Source: Zelopaecilomyces penicillatus
Taxonomy: Eukaryota > Ascomycota > Sordariomycetes > Hypocreales > Pseudodiploosporaceae
Assembly: GCA_005765155.1 (NCBI GenBank)
Contig: VCCP01000008.1
Coordinates: 868,001-932,000, forward strand
DNA length: 64,000 bases
Direction: 5' to 3'
The notes under the pieces were generated by a model. It did no database searches, was not told the DNA's origin, and worked only from the letters and a program-made list of their open reading frames with translations. Below are positions 37,440 through 48,133 of the stretch, piece after piece; within the stretch, counting starts at the first letter, position 1, and every line of letters begins with the position of its first letter. A program made the translations under genes and the position numbers.

Positions 37440-40400
37440 TGCATGACATGAGTCGGATGATGATGGTTTTCTTTTTTAGTTTAGTATATATTTATGTTTT
37501 CAGTAACACCTCTTTCGGTTTAGTGTGTCATATTTTCATTTATCTTTAGGAATAGACTTTAGTTTAGAATTCAATCTGTTCCATTACACTTGTCTCTATC
37601 AATCCTTACTCTAGAGTGACACGTCCTTGCCCATGAGATCCCAACGCCCAGTGTTTTCACTAGGCGTTTAGTGCATCAAATCAATACCGTTTTATACTAT
37701 CAGCATCAATATGTAGACATGAACAGGGAAACGGGCAGACGTTATGTAGATATTGCTGACGATGGAAAATGCTGCAGAGAGTTTTGCGCTGATAAATCTA
37801 TATATTTGAATAAGTATCAATTTACTCAACTTAGCCTACATAGGTCATGTGTCCAGTACAGCCAAGGGGTATACAGTGTAGTGGATGAATGAGGCTGGCC
37901 ACGGCTTGAATCTACTGCTTAGCATATACACGTGCTGTGAAAAGGTAATAACGGTTCCATTATAATCAGGATTCCTTTGAGCAACAACCCATTTATTATG
38001 GTAACAAGAAAATATCTAGATAACAGGACCATCGATCTGATAGTTACTTGACTTGTCAAACCGCCATAACTGATAGAGTTTCCATCTAGGCCAGTGGTCT
38101 GATAGGCGCCTATCCGTCAAGGTCATGAAGATACCCCCGCGGTCATGGCCCTGGTCAAATCAATGGCCGTAGCCAAGACGCTGACCACACAAGGCCAAGC
38201 TGCCACCCGTGGCTAGATAGCCAAACAGTGATGGAAGAGCAAGTAAGCTATAAACTAGTAAGAGTTTAAGCGGTTATAAGGTGGCCAGGCAAGGCTGTGA
38301 AGGGTGTAGTTATTGGGCTGCCGCTTCAAGCGGGACATCCCCCACATAGTCATTTCCTACAAGGCACCTGATTTGTGATTGTAGATCATATCTACAGAAA
38401 GATGTTTCTCTCTTCCTCTGCATCTCTTTCTCCCAGCTTCTAATCCTATAACTGGTTATTGTGTATCATTTATTGCCGAAACCTGCATTATGTGTCATCT
38501 CGTCACACCTCCTACTGCGGAGCAGGTCTGTGAGAGGCCTGGCTGTGGCTGGTTGTGTCTCTCATTCCTTCTGTAGATATACAGACAAGACCGGCACATA
38601 CACATGCTTGGCGCTCGGCCCGACCGGCTCGAGTAATCGCCTTGCTTCTTGAGCTACCCATATCAGAAACATTTAACGATCTCTTAAGTAATGTTGTTGA
38701 CAGGTGCCGGAAGTGCCAATAGACTATCGGAGATCATTATTGTTCGGTTCAGTGGTTTACTCTTGAGAAACCTTAAAACTCTCAGCAGTGTACTGGGCCG
38801 GCCCCTGGCCAGATCATCACCAGCCCAATAGCATTTTTGCTCTAGACCATGTGCATTGGCTTAATCCTCAGAAAACTGACCTTTTAATTATCAACGCCCC
38901 AGGCTTGGTTGATGACCTGGATGTGCTTATGGTGAGATACTAGGCATCTTGAGTTGACGACGGGTTCGTATCCTGCGCCCATATTGAGTATTGTGGCTGG
39001 GAATACAACCTGCCAAGTTGTGGAACTTGACACCTTCAAGATCCTGGTATACTAGTAAGGTAGTCAGGAGTATGACGAAAATTGAGGCAACGAGCCAGAA
39101 TCAAGTCTGCAGCTATAGCAATAACGAGAGAAAAGCATCATAATTTCCACGAAGCCATCGTGCCGGTTATTTTCTTTGCCATCCTGCTTGTCATGCGTAT
39201 CGGGCGCTCTGTTCCGCTGGTGTGAGAGTATGGTGGTCGAGCTAATTCATCATCGGACGGCCCTCTCATGTTTCCTCCTTCTCTACAATGCATCGTCGGT
39301 CTGCTGCTCAGTCATTTAGCGTCTTCCTACGCCTGAAGAACGGCAATCGTTTGACATCGTTGTAGGTGTTAGTCGGTAATCGGGTGAGTTTTCCGACGGC
39401 ATTAATCATTTGTTTTCTAGACGTAACCGTCATTTCGTCTCGAAACCTTCAACCCAAATTTTCAAGCTGTCCCTTGATCATTGATCTTTGGCATTGCCCA
39501 TATTAAAGTTCATGTTGCTTTCCAGGTGGCTCAATTGTCAACAGCATAACTTTGAGATTGGCCGATGGTCATCTTGGTTGCTGCGAGTTGCGAATGCCTG
39601 ATAAAGAACGCTTGAGATAATCTTGTTGGGAATCATCGCAGGCATTGGATGGCGGTAGTGTTGTTACGACACAGGCAATTTGCCTAGTCGAGGTGTCCGC
39701 ATGTGTAAAGGGGGCTTTTAGTCTAGCGAGTGCGTTGCATACTTTGGTGACAGAGACCGCGGTTTACAGTAGACGAATTGAGCAGTCCATAGATTTTTCT
39801 GATCACAAAGAACCAGATCGCCGTGTCCCGCGGACCTGTTTAGCAAGCTAAGATTAGTTCTTAGTATACCACTCTCTCGTCCTGGGAATGAGTCTAAAGT
39901 TAGGCAAAAGGTCGTTCAATGGGTTAGAATATAGAATAGAACAAGGGCATGGAGAGGCGAAAGCAGTAGCTTGTCATAGCGCTGCGGGTTTTGGCGGCCT
40001 TATGCGTTACTGGGAGAGAGTTGATGACTGGCCGATCCACGCAACTAGAATATGTCCCAAGATGAAGAGATCAAGAGTCAGCATGAACCTCATCGAGACT
40101 GAATCAAGAACAGTGACGAACAACGCCAGCAGCCGTCAGCGGCATGTAGTGAAAGGTGTCACGGAATCTAGACTTCAGGGCAATTATGAAAGTGATATAT
40201 GATATACTTAATAACAATAATCACCATGCCCATCACTCAATCAATGGCCATAATGAATCCCTTGACCGCTCTGATACGAATATGCTCCGCCATGCTAAGT
40301 CGATGTCTTCGCAGTATAGTCATGGATGTTATGAATCACTACCCATATTATATTCGGTTTATATTAGACTTTGATAAAGCAATATATCTTTGCTCTGCGA

Positions 40401-42080
40401 TCCAAGAGCTCAGACCTTCTTTGATAGCTCTTGCCTGTATGCAATGCCATTGACGAAAAACCAAACAAAGCCGGATCTTTCCTACACTTGTTCTGAATGC
40501 AATATTCAATACTCAAATTTACATTGCCATTGTCCTAGAAATCAGGGATTCTATTATATCAATACAAATAGCTTATTAAAGTGGGTTGATAATTATCAAA
40601 GCCCCCAATCATAATACCATGAATCTCGGGCCATGTCCAGTCCGATCTGCGAGGGCCGCTTAGACTGGTTGTTTCAAGGCCTCAACTCTCTAAACCACGA
40701 AGAAGTCGGCCCCCAAAATCTGCAAGGGATTAAAGGAATGCAAGGGTTGACTGCTAGGCAGGATAACTACGGTTAGTAGAATGTATAACTAGCGCAGATA
40801 GATCTTGTATGCACGGATGCTGTAAGGGGGGATGATGTGGCTGTATAGTGCTGAATGTTAGTTTCAAGACTGGCCTCAGAATAGTTGAAATAGCTGAGCT
40901 TATTAAATATACTTATCTATACTCATTTAATTCCATCACACATTAGTCTATATACAGCAGTTAGGCATGTTGAAACCTCTAGAGACTCGAGATCATGGTG
41001 CTTGATTATATATGCTATAGATGGTCTTGATCGCCGTCTTTTATAAATATGCTTGCTGCTACTGGGCACCTTTATTTGCATCTGCCGGCCTTGGTGATCT
41101 ATATTGCTTGGAGACTTGGATGCTAGAACCCCTAGACCGACTTCGTGTTCTTGCTATAAAGCCGTGCAAATCTCCCATGCAGTGCTTGCTCCTTCAAGAT
41201 CAATACATATAATTTGAACATCCTGTTAACCCTCTCTTCCCTTCCAGTCTCTGTATCAGCTTAGCTGCTAGCTTTTCCACAGTCTGGAATGTTGAAGTCT
41301 TGAGACTGCTGGCCTTGACAGCCGTTGCCTATCAGACATAGTCTCAAGTGTAGAGTGAGATTTTTGGACTAAGGTATGCTCAGCTGGGTACCACTAGACG
41401 CTATTATTATTAGTATATCAAGATCCTGTGGTTTAAATCAAATGCAGTATCTTTCTATAGGTTAAATACTGCAATTACCATAGGTCTACAGGGGTTTCAG
41501 CTTTAGCTAGTTCTGTGTCTTATACCTTTTGCATACCAGGCTTGGCTAGTACAGATTCCCAACACTCGGCTCAAGAGACGCAAGGGGCCAGCTTGCTACC
41601 CGCGTGATACCCTTCTAATGGCGTCATGAGGAATTGGGTTAGCAGCTCCTAGCGTGGCTGTCACCTCTCGGGGGTCCTCCAGGTCTGTGTTAATGGTCTC
41701 GCCTTGGATGGTTATCTTGGTGTAAGCGACTCACTACTTGGCCTTTTGGATAGCCAGTAGCCTGTCCAACGGACTTAGCTTTCCTATCCAAACTAAACGG
41801 GCTGTTTCTTGGGATTTAGCCACTTGGCCAGCCATGCCTCGGACTAGGTTAACCGCTGGCCTTTCATATGGTAGGATGCTCGGCATCGTGAAGTTGGTCT
41901 TGTTCCTCATGCTCAAAGGTTCTTCTTTTGGTAGGGAAATAAATAGCCAAGCTTCTCAATCCGATACCATTTCCTTATCTCATCACAACCTAATTGTGTT
42001 ATTTTCTAACTGGTTTCATCAACGATCGTGTTTTTGAACAGTAAGACATACATGCTACCATGGAACACCAATAGCCAATT
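37440..42080. other. Gene-poor AT-richer stretch downstream of the NRPS
   Basis: Apart from the short decayed coding stretch described separately, I see no supportable gene in these 4.6 kb. Reading frames here are under about 105 codons, lack recognisable motifs and have no convincing splice partners. The first 150 bp after the NRPS stop are T-rich with several TA-rich stretches and probably contain its polyadenylation region. No transporter, regulator or tailoring gene was found next to the synthetase on this side. Confidence 0.6.
41596..41940 (-). pseudogene. Possible decayed coding fragment, unidentified
   Basis: On the minus strand one frame reads protein-like for about 110 codons: a part containing GMAGQVAKSQETARLVWIG and LSPLDRLLAIQ, then two adjacent stops (TAG TGA, near 41732-41737), then in the same frame a part containing TKITIQGETINTDLEDPREV. 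The composition and the shared frame on both sides of the stops suggest a dead gene or transposon remnant. I do not recognise the family, and a chance open frame is possible. Confidence 0.25.
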
Positions 42081-43740
42081 CTATTTAAGGTCTAGACCAA
42101 GTCTGACCAAGACATTCACCTCGCCGGACTTTGGGTCATATTTCAAGTACCTCTTGCTTTCGTATCTAAGGTGATTTTGGTTAGAACAAGCTATGAACGT
42201 GTTATGAAACATTTCGAACTTACATCCACTTGAATTGACCGACGCAGTAGGCCTTACAGGACCGAATAAAAAAATCCATGGTATCCTGGAGCCCATGAGC
42301 TCGGCCAAGCTCAACGAGCTGAGGCTCGAGTGTCTGAAACGCATCGTACGTCTCACGAACAATGCGTGCAACTTCGTCAATTGCTTCTTGAGGATTCAAT
42401 CCCTTGTGATACATGAGCAACGGGACAGTATTATCAGTGTGTTTGCATTGCTACTGGGAGTGATTAGCAAAATAACCACAAAGAGCTCAAACAGAATGGG
42501 CCTGACTTGCCAGTTCGTGACGAGCTGAGACCATGTCATTCGTACTCAAGCCATTAACAAAATAAAAGGAGGGGCAAAGGTCAGCAGCTCAGACATACTC
42601 ATAAATTTGCATAACGGAAACTTACGCGCAATTATGAACAGCGACAAGGCGGGTGGCTTCTTTCACAAGCTTTTCGGAAAAGAACCAATCCGGGATATCA
42701 TACTCGTGCCTACGCAAGGATATCAGTTTTACCAATACCAATATCATCATACTATATGTATTGCCCTACATGAGAAGAGCATGTGTGGTATATGCCCCCG
42801 ACGACGTCATTCGATGAGCCCAATACGCGTCAATATCAAGAATTCGGTCCCCTTGAAGTTCGTGCTGGAGTTGAATAGCACCATTAACATACTCAACCCA
42901 TGTTTGTAGAATTAGCTTTCTCATAGGTTCTATTCGCACATTCAGTATACCTCGACCACTTTGAAAGAATAATCTGTTTAAAGGGGGTAGTGAGACTTAC
43001 CCGACTTGGTGTTTCTCCGGACTTCTCTCCCAACGGAATATAACAATCGTGCCATGGGATATGAAGGCGCCAGTATTTCGGCGTTGAACTCTAATTCAAT
43101 ATCTTCCATGAGGCTTTTCTCGATGCACTTTATCGACTCAAGCCTCAGTGTCTCTAATTCTTGAGGGTTGTACTTGAGCTCGTTGAAATCATGGGCTGTA
43201 ATAAAGGCATATTCAGTAACGCGCTGCAATCTCATCAACTCATTCCGTAGCCCAGTTATAATGCCACCACATACCATCATCCCATACCCAGGTCTAAATG
43301 CTATATCAATAAATGGGTTGTTTGTAATGGTATCATATATAAGCAGCGGGACTTACAGCACTTCAAAAACGAACCATTATCCGCAAGGCGGAAAGACTTG
43401 ACCACGGTGACATAGCTCGAACCAGGTTGACAATGCCTATATTTTTGACTCGACGATAGGTGGCTGGGTCAGTCACATTGCTAGGGACGCGAAGGTAAGC
43501 TAAGCGCCGAGCAGTTTGGTGAGTCGTAAAAGGGGACAGGGGGGCAAAGAGAAGCGAGTTGCAGGTAAAGTACCTTTGGCACCAGTCCTCCACTGCTACT
43601 TCCACTTCTTCATAAGAATAACGACTCATCTCAAGCTTCCAGCCGGGGCTTAGGTTGAAGAGATAAGGGATTGTGACCTTTTTGCCAATACACCTATCAA
43701 GCAGGGCCTGAACCTTGGTATCACAAACTGTTGGCGACAT
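42081..43740 (-). CDS. Class I terpene cyclase (probable sesquiterpene synthase), nine exons, possibly disrupted
   Basis: Ionises and cyclises a prenyl diphosphate, most likely farnesyl diphosphate, using Mg2+. Hand-spliced exons (transcript order): 43740-43574, 43480-43375, 43293-43275, 43195-43001, 42929-42770, 42709-42626, 42544-42511, 42450-42224, 42165-42081; total 1077 nt, 358 aa. Motifs: aspartate-rich DDAHD at about residues 96-100 (split by an intron), NSE motif NDMVSARHE at 246-254, and the C-terminal RY pair at 336-337. The 150-residue spacing and total length fit fungal class I cyclases. All exon joins keep frame. Start ATG at 43740 lies in ACAATG context. Odd points: exon 3 is only 19 nt, intron 42451-42510 is GC-AG, and a TGA (43363-43365) blocks the more typical GTAAGT donor of exon 2. 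The 358-aa model therefore uses a GTTCGT donor and is about six residues short before DDxxD. Product unknown. Confidence 0.82.
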
Positions 43741-44080
43741 TGTAGCGCAGTGTACAAGTTGCACTGTAGCTTTTGCAGAGCGTTTAGTTATCTGGAACAA
43801 TGAAGAGAGGTGTATGTGTATGCAGCGGAGTTTCGATTAAAATGAATAGTTGTACAGAAGCTGCAGAAAGGGCGCTTAACAAATAGTGACTGTGTTGACC
43901 AATATATACATGTATTTGCACAAGCCTGCATTTCTTTTGGTATTAAAGACAAAGGTATATGCATACGTCTCACTCAGCATTGCTCTTTATTGATCAGCTG
44001 CAGCGGGTCTGAGAAGGCTCGTAAATGCAGCTCAAAAATCCCTCGCCCTGAAGCAACATGTGGCCATTGGCTCAAAAAAC

Positions 44081-44110
44081 TCATCAACGCTCATCAACGC
44101 TCATCAACAC
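44081..44110. repeat. 10-bp tandem repeat, three copies
   Basis: Three head-to-tail copies of TCATCAACGC, the last ending in AC instead of GC. Confidence 0.9.
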
Positions 44111-46280
44111 AAAAAAGACGGCACATTTCAGACTCACCGCCCTTCCATCTGTCGCAGAGATACAGTAGCAGTAACACTACTACTGCAAGGGGGTATTGGT
44201 GGTTAACAAAGGCTAGGTAGATGGGTAGGAAAGGGTATACCGGGTCCGGTGGAACAAAGCGGATACTGTGGGTCAAAGGAATGTTATAACTGGTGCTATG
44301 TTGGAGATGAGACGAGACATAAAGAGATTCCAATTGCCGACTACCGACGGCAACAACAATGCCATCAACAGTCTGAAAGGGGAACCCAATGTCTGGTTTT
44401 TTCCTACTGTCATAAATGCATACACTAGTGGATTGCAGCAGGGCTTGAATAGTTCCGCAGCACGGTATCAGCCGGTATCTTCATTCCTGGCCCTAACTAC
44501 TATGTAATTAGTGGTGAGTCAACAGAACAGCCCTGTAGTTGCAAGGGTTCTAGACCCTGATGAATGGGCTGACGTTGCTCTAACAGGGCTTGCGGCCTTT
44601 GTGTGGCATATCCCCCGCCGTCAAACATGCAAGTCGTTGCGTCTGCATCTGTCCTTTGACTAATCGCTCCATCATATGCCTCACAAGCTTAGTGAGTCGA
44701 GGTGATTAATACCTCAGACATCCATGTAATGAGAATAGATATATGAAGCATTGCTGACTATTTTAATTCGAATGAGAAGTCGTCTCGCGGTTGATGACAC
44801 TTCCCAGTCCCCTTATGCTGCTTTTTATTAACGGCCTCGCGTATTATTTTGTGTTATTTCGTCCGTCAAAATTATTTTAGCTACTCTCTGGCTCTTGACT
44901 TATTAATTAATATGTTTCTTTTGTTCTCTCTCAAACACGACTTCCCGTCTTGTGCAGCAGTTCTCTCTGTTCAACATGGCACTTATAGATCTTTGGGAGT
45001 GCTTCTCTTGCCAAGGGTAGAAGAGATTCTGGGACCTGAAGTATCCAAACCCCGTTTTCTTCTCATAACTCGAACTTGCTAGTGGCTTTATCGGCGCAGT
45101 CATTTTGGGTCAGCCAGGTTACTTTGGAAGCCCTTCTCCATAAAAATTAGATAGTAAAGAACCATTTCAGCTTGCTCATAGCATCATATAATGTTATTAG
45201 ATAACCTATAGACCGCCCGGCGGCTTTCGGACGGGGCCAATAGACTAGCTATACAGCAGGTTGGTGTTCAGCGGCATTCGCTGTGTTAAAGAGTTCAACA
45301 GAGGAGAACGAAAATCACTTATATCGATACTAACAAGATAGTTGTCGATGGGCTGGAATGGTTACTTTCATCCCTCTCCAGCGCTGATTATTGCAATTAT
45401 GACTGGTATGTTGCCCAGCTTTGACTAGCTTTATATCTCACATCTTTTTCATGCATGCCCGATACAGATCCTCGATGCTCAGTTCCATTAATTCGAGTAA
45501 GTCTTCTGCTCTTGGAGCTATCCTATTAACAAATCTCTAGTAGCCTTGCAGGCAAAGTGGCTAATTTTGTAGTGAGGCGCCTTTGTGGCTTCCCTTCCCA
45601 TGGTGTGTCGGATTTGACGTTTCCTAACCTTGGAAGCTACCTTTAAATCTTCCATTATCATTACTTTTTAATCCATTTTTAGATATCTTTGCAACTTGAG
45701 TTGCAAAATAGTTCTTGATGCTTCTGCCACGGGAGGACCTTGGTGAACCATTTGGCTATCTTGTAATCAGTATTAACTATTTGGCTTGTACTTTCTTTCT
45801 TAGATTTCTTGACATAACCAGTATTTCTATGCATTAATACTCTCAAATTACACAGCTAGCTGACATGATATAACATTAAATAGTTGAATATTTTCGCTGC
45901 CTGTTAGTCTTGAATCTATTAATTGGAATTTGAGGTCAATGCAGATTTGAGATGGAACGGTCCGAAGCTCAACAGTGCGACCGCCTATAATAATAGTTGG
46001 GCAGAGCTTGCTTTGACAAATGAAATGACAAACTTGATCAGGTTAAGATAGCTGTAAAGATACGTGGGTTAGTTCCCGTTGAAAAAGTTTGTATGTTGAG
46101 AAAGAGCCCAGTTTTAAAGAATATTAATTCGTTACGGCTTATAGGGTATTAAACATGTGACCTACCTTGCATATAGTTTTAATACCAATAGCATCCTGGG
46201 TAGTTTGTTATTGGCTAATTTCGTTCTCGGAGCATATAAATATAGATATATATATATGCAAAAGAAGACTGCAGATGAGG

Positions 46281-46305
46281 AAGCGAAGCGAGGCGAGGCG
46301 AGGCA
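46281..46305. repeat. 5-bp degenerate tandem repeat (AAGCG/AGGCG)
   Basis: Five consecutive 5-bp units: AAGCG twice, AGGCG twice, AGGCA once. It is a G-rich island in AT-rich surroundings. Confidence 0.8.
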
Positions 46306-47071
46306 AGGTTCTAGTGGGTGTAATCCAAGCTCCACATTTTTGTTCGATTACGCAAACAACTGATACGCATTTTGCGTCGTATTAGATTAGTTCTCTTTAT
46401 TAATAACAATTAGTAATACTTACTTAGCCTATAGAGGCAAGGACGACATTCTTTGCCTTGACTATCCAATTTTTGCCAAAATAGCAAGGCCAGGTTAAAC
46501 GTGTGGAGCAGGTTCAAATAGAGCGCTTAAAGCCCCCTACTTGGTTGCATAGGCGTTAACGGCTCCATGCCTAGATACATAGCAAGAGCAGCGGCACTTT
46601 AACAGATAGAAACCAACATTCCCCAAACCCACCACCCTTAGAAGCCACACGTATGAACAAAGGCGCGTTAGTATAGTTCAAAGCGTGAGGAGAAATTGGT
46701 ACGAATAGCTACAGAGCTGTGGTATAAGTGAAATGGCCATAGAGACCAATTGATCTTCCCTGATTGACTGAGCAATGATCTTTTTCTCGCTGCCAAATAA
46801 AGTATAGAGCTTAGATTGATGATGAGTGACCTCTGCCTATAAAGACGGTGGCTCTCCTCAACTAGAAACGCTGACATATTTCCGCTCGCTTGAATAGAGC
46901 AAACAAGGAGCGAGCATATGCCCAAAACAAAACACTCTCTTCGCGTTCTATTGTTGTTGTCTAGAGAAGCTCCTCCTCAAAACCGGCCAACTAAAAAGGC
47001 AGGCACTTTGCAGAGCAGATTATCAGGACATTGCATTAAATCTGCTTTAACAGCTGCTATGAGCGCCTGGC

Positions 47072-47093
47072 GGGGGGGGGGGGGGGGGGGGGG
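47072..47093 (+). repeat. Poly-G homopolymer, 22 nt
   Basis: Uninterrupted run of 22 G on the plus strand in otherwise AT-rich intergenic DNA. It could form G-quadruplex structure. Run length is likely unstable and may be miscounted in the assembly. Confidence 0.95.
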
Positions 47094-47732
47094 CTGCTTT
47101 CATGCCTGGCAGCACAGTGTATTATTTCATAGCCGTTGATGCTCAAAGCCAGCGACTGGGTGATATTAGCCAACTCCGGTTTTATATTCACTATCCCGGG
47201 GCACTGTGTAAGAGACTGGCGCGCAACTAGGACGCCGCTTCGCAAATACTAGCCTCTTTTTCATTTCTTTCCGTAATCGAACATAACGTTGTACTAGCCT
47301 GTCAAGGCCAGTCTCACATCCCACCGGTCAAGCCTAGGCGAGTGCAAATGTCATTCATCAAGGTGCATTCACTCACCTCAGCGGGCGTTCGGAGACCTAG
47401 GCTGATGGTCAACAGGATTCCCACCAAGGAATGCCATGGAAAGAGGAATACGAATGTTCATTAGCGCAGACAGGTGCGTTTGCTAAATGAGGTTATCCCA
47501 CACTCAAGGGCGCAACCAAGTGTTCGAGAACTAGCAAGATGCAAGCCAGGTCACGCTGGTATACTCCATTGTCATATGCTGTCTGCCATTGGCCAGTTTA
47601 TGGATATGAGATGAAGTCCATACGTTTATACTAGCTTCAAGTAGATATAGCCACAACAAGAAAACGTCTATATAAGTCAAGGAAATGACCACTATTTCAA
47701 TGATGAAGAACCATCCAACTACCCTACTCTTC

Positions 47733-47740
47733 TATATATA
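47733..47740 (+). promoter_or_regulatory. TATA box of the small secreted protein gene
   Basis: TATATATA lies about 140 bp upstream of the start codon and 53 bp before a probable 5'-UTR intron, followed by CA-rich DNA. A likely 5'-UTR intron runs 47793-47863 (GTAAGT donor, CCCTAG acceptor), ending 12 nt before the ATG. Confidence 0.5.
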
Positions 47741-47875
47741 CACACACACAAACACACCCTTGACTTCAAACCTGTGAACTCTGTTCACCCCAGTAAGTAA
47801 AAACGACATCATATTTCATATGCTATGCTGCAGAACGCTGACATATTTTCTTCGTGTCCCTAGTCTGCAACCACA

Positions 47876-48133
47876 ATGCACTTCTCAATCATCGCTCTGC
47901 TCCTGCCAGCCCTCGTGCTCGCAGAACCTGAATCCGGCTCCTATTGCAACAAACCCCAGAACGAGTTGTTTTTGGGCGAAGCTACTCAACAATGCTGTGC
48001 TGTAGCTGGCGGTCAATTGAACAACAAGGTTTGTTACGGTCTTCGTGGCAGTCAAACGAAATGTCCGAAATTCTACAACTGTTGTATCAATAGTTGGCAT
48101 TCTGCCAACAAGAGCAACGACCTTTGTCGCTAG
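47876..48133 (+). CDS. Small secreted cysteine-rich protein
   Basis: 85-residue protein with a typical secretion signal (MHFSIIALLLPALVLA, cleavage probably just after Ala16) and a mature part of about 69 residues holding eight cysteines in the order C-CC-C-C-CC-C. Spacings are 15, 11, 9, 5 and 13 residues. The order with two Cys-Cys doublets is that of hydrophobins, but spacing matches neither class and the mature protein is polar (NKS, GSQTK stretches), so a hydrophobin call is not safe. It could be a small effector-like or antimicrobial secreted protein. The ATG has ACAATG context and follows a probable 5'-UTR intron. Single exon, own TATA box, no close neighbour. Confidence 0.78.
   Translation: MHFSIIALLLPALVLAEPESGSYCNKPQNELFLGEATQQCCAVAGGQLNNKVCYGLRGSQTKCPKFYNCCINSWHSANKSNDLCR

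Larger units (their letters stand above)
43741..47732. other. Gene-poor AT-rich stretch between terpene cyclase and small secreted protein gene
   Basis: About 4 kb without a supportable gene. Longest open frames are 60-85 codons and look random. It contains several short simple repeats, listed separately, and long A/T-rich segments, especially 44.8-46.2 kb. The promoter of the minus-strand terpene cyclase must lie in the first few hundred bases; I see no distinctive box there. Confidence 0.55.

Noticed and set aside
1125..36253. Many open frames of 60-220 codons antisense or out of frame within the NRPS
   Set aside because: They are shadows of the strongly biased coding strand, repeat from module to module, and carry no family motifs.
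38966..38990. tRNA-like T-arm (GGTTCGTATCC)
   Set aside because: No matching acceptor, D-arm or anticodon stem could be folded around it.
39645..40614. Cluster of overlapping plus-strand frames of 68-104 codons
   Set aside because: Low-complexity or random-looking translations, no motifs, no splice sites joining them, in AT-rich spacer.
43375..43480. Alternative frame for terpene cyclase exon 2 ending in ADNGSFLKC
   Set aside because: It ends in phase 1 and cannot join TWVWDDAHD in frame; the chosen frame (YRRVKNIGIVNLVRAMSPW..LRIM) keeps phase and resembles the family.
47733..47760. CA/TA-rich stretch as a CRISPR-like or satellite array
   Set aside because: Only a short simple-sequence tract at a promoter; no spacer-repeat structure.
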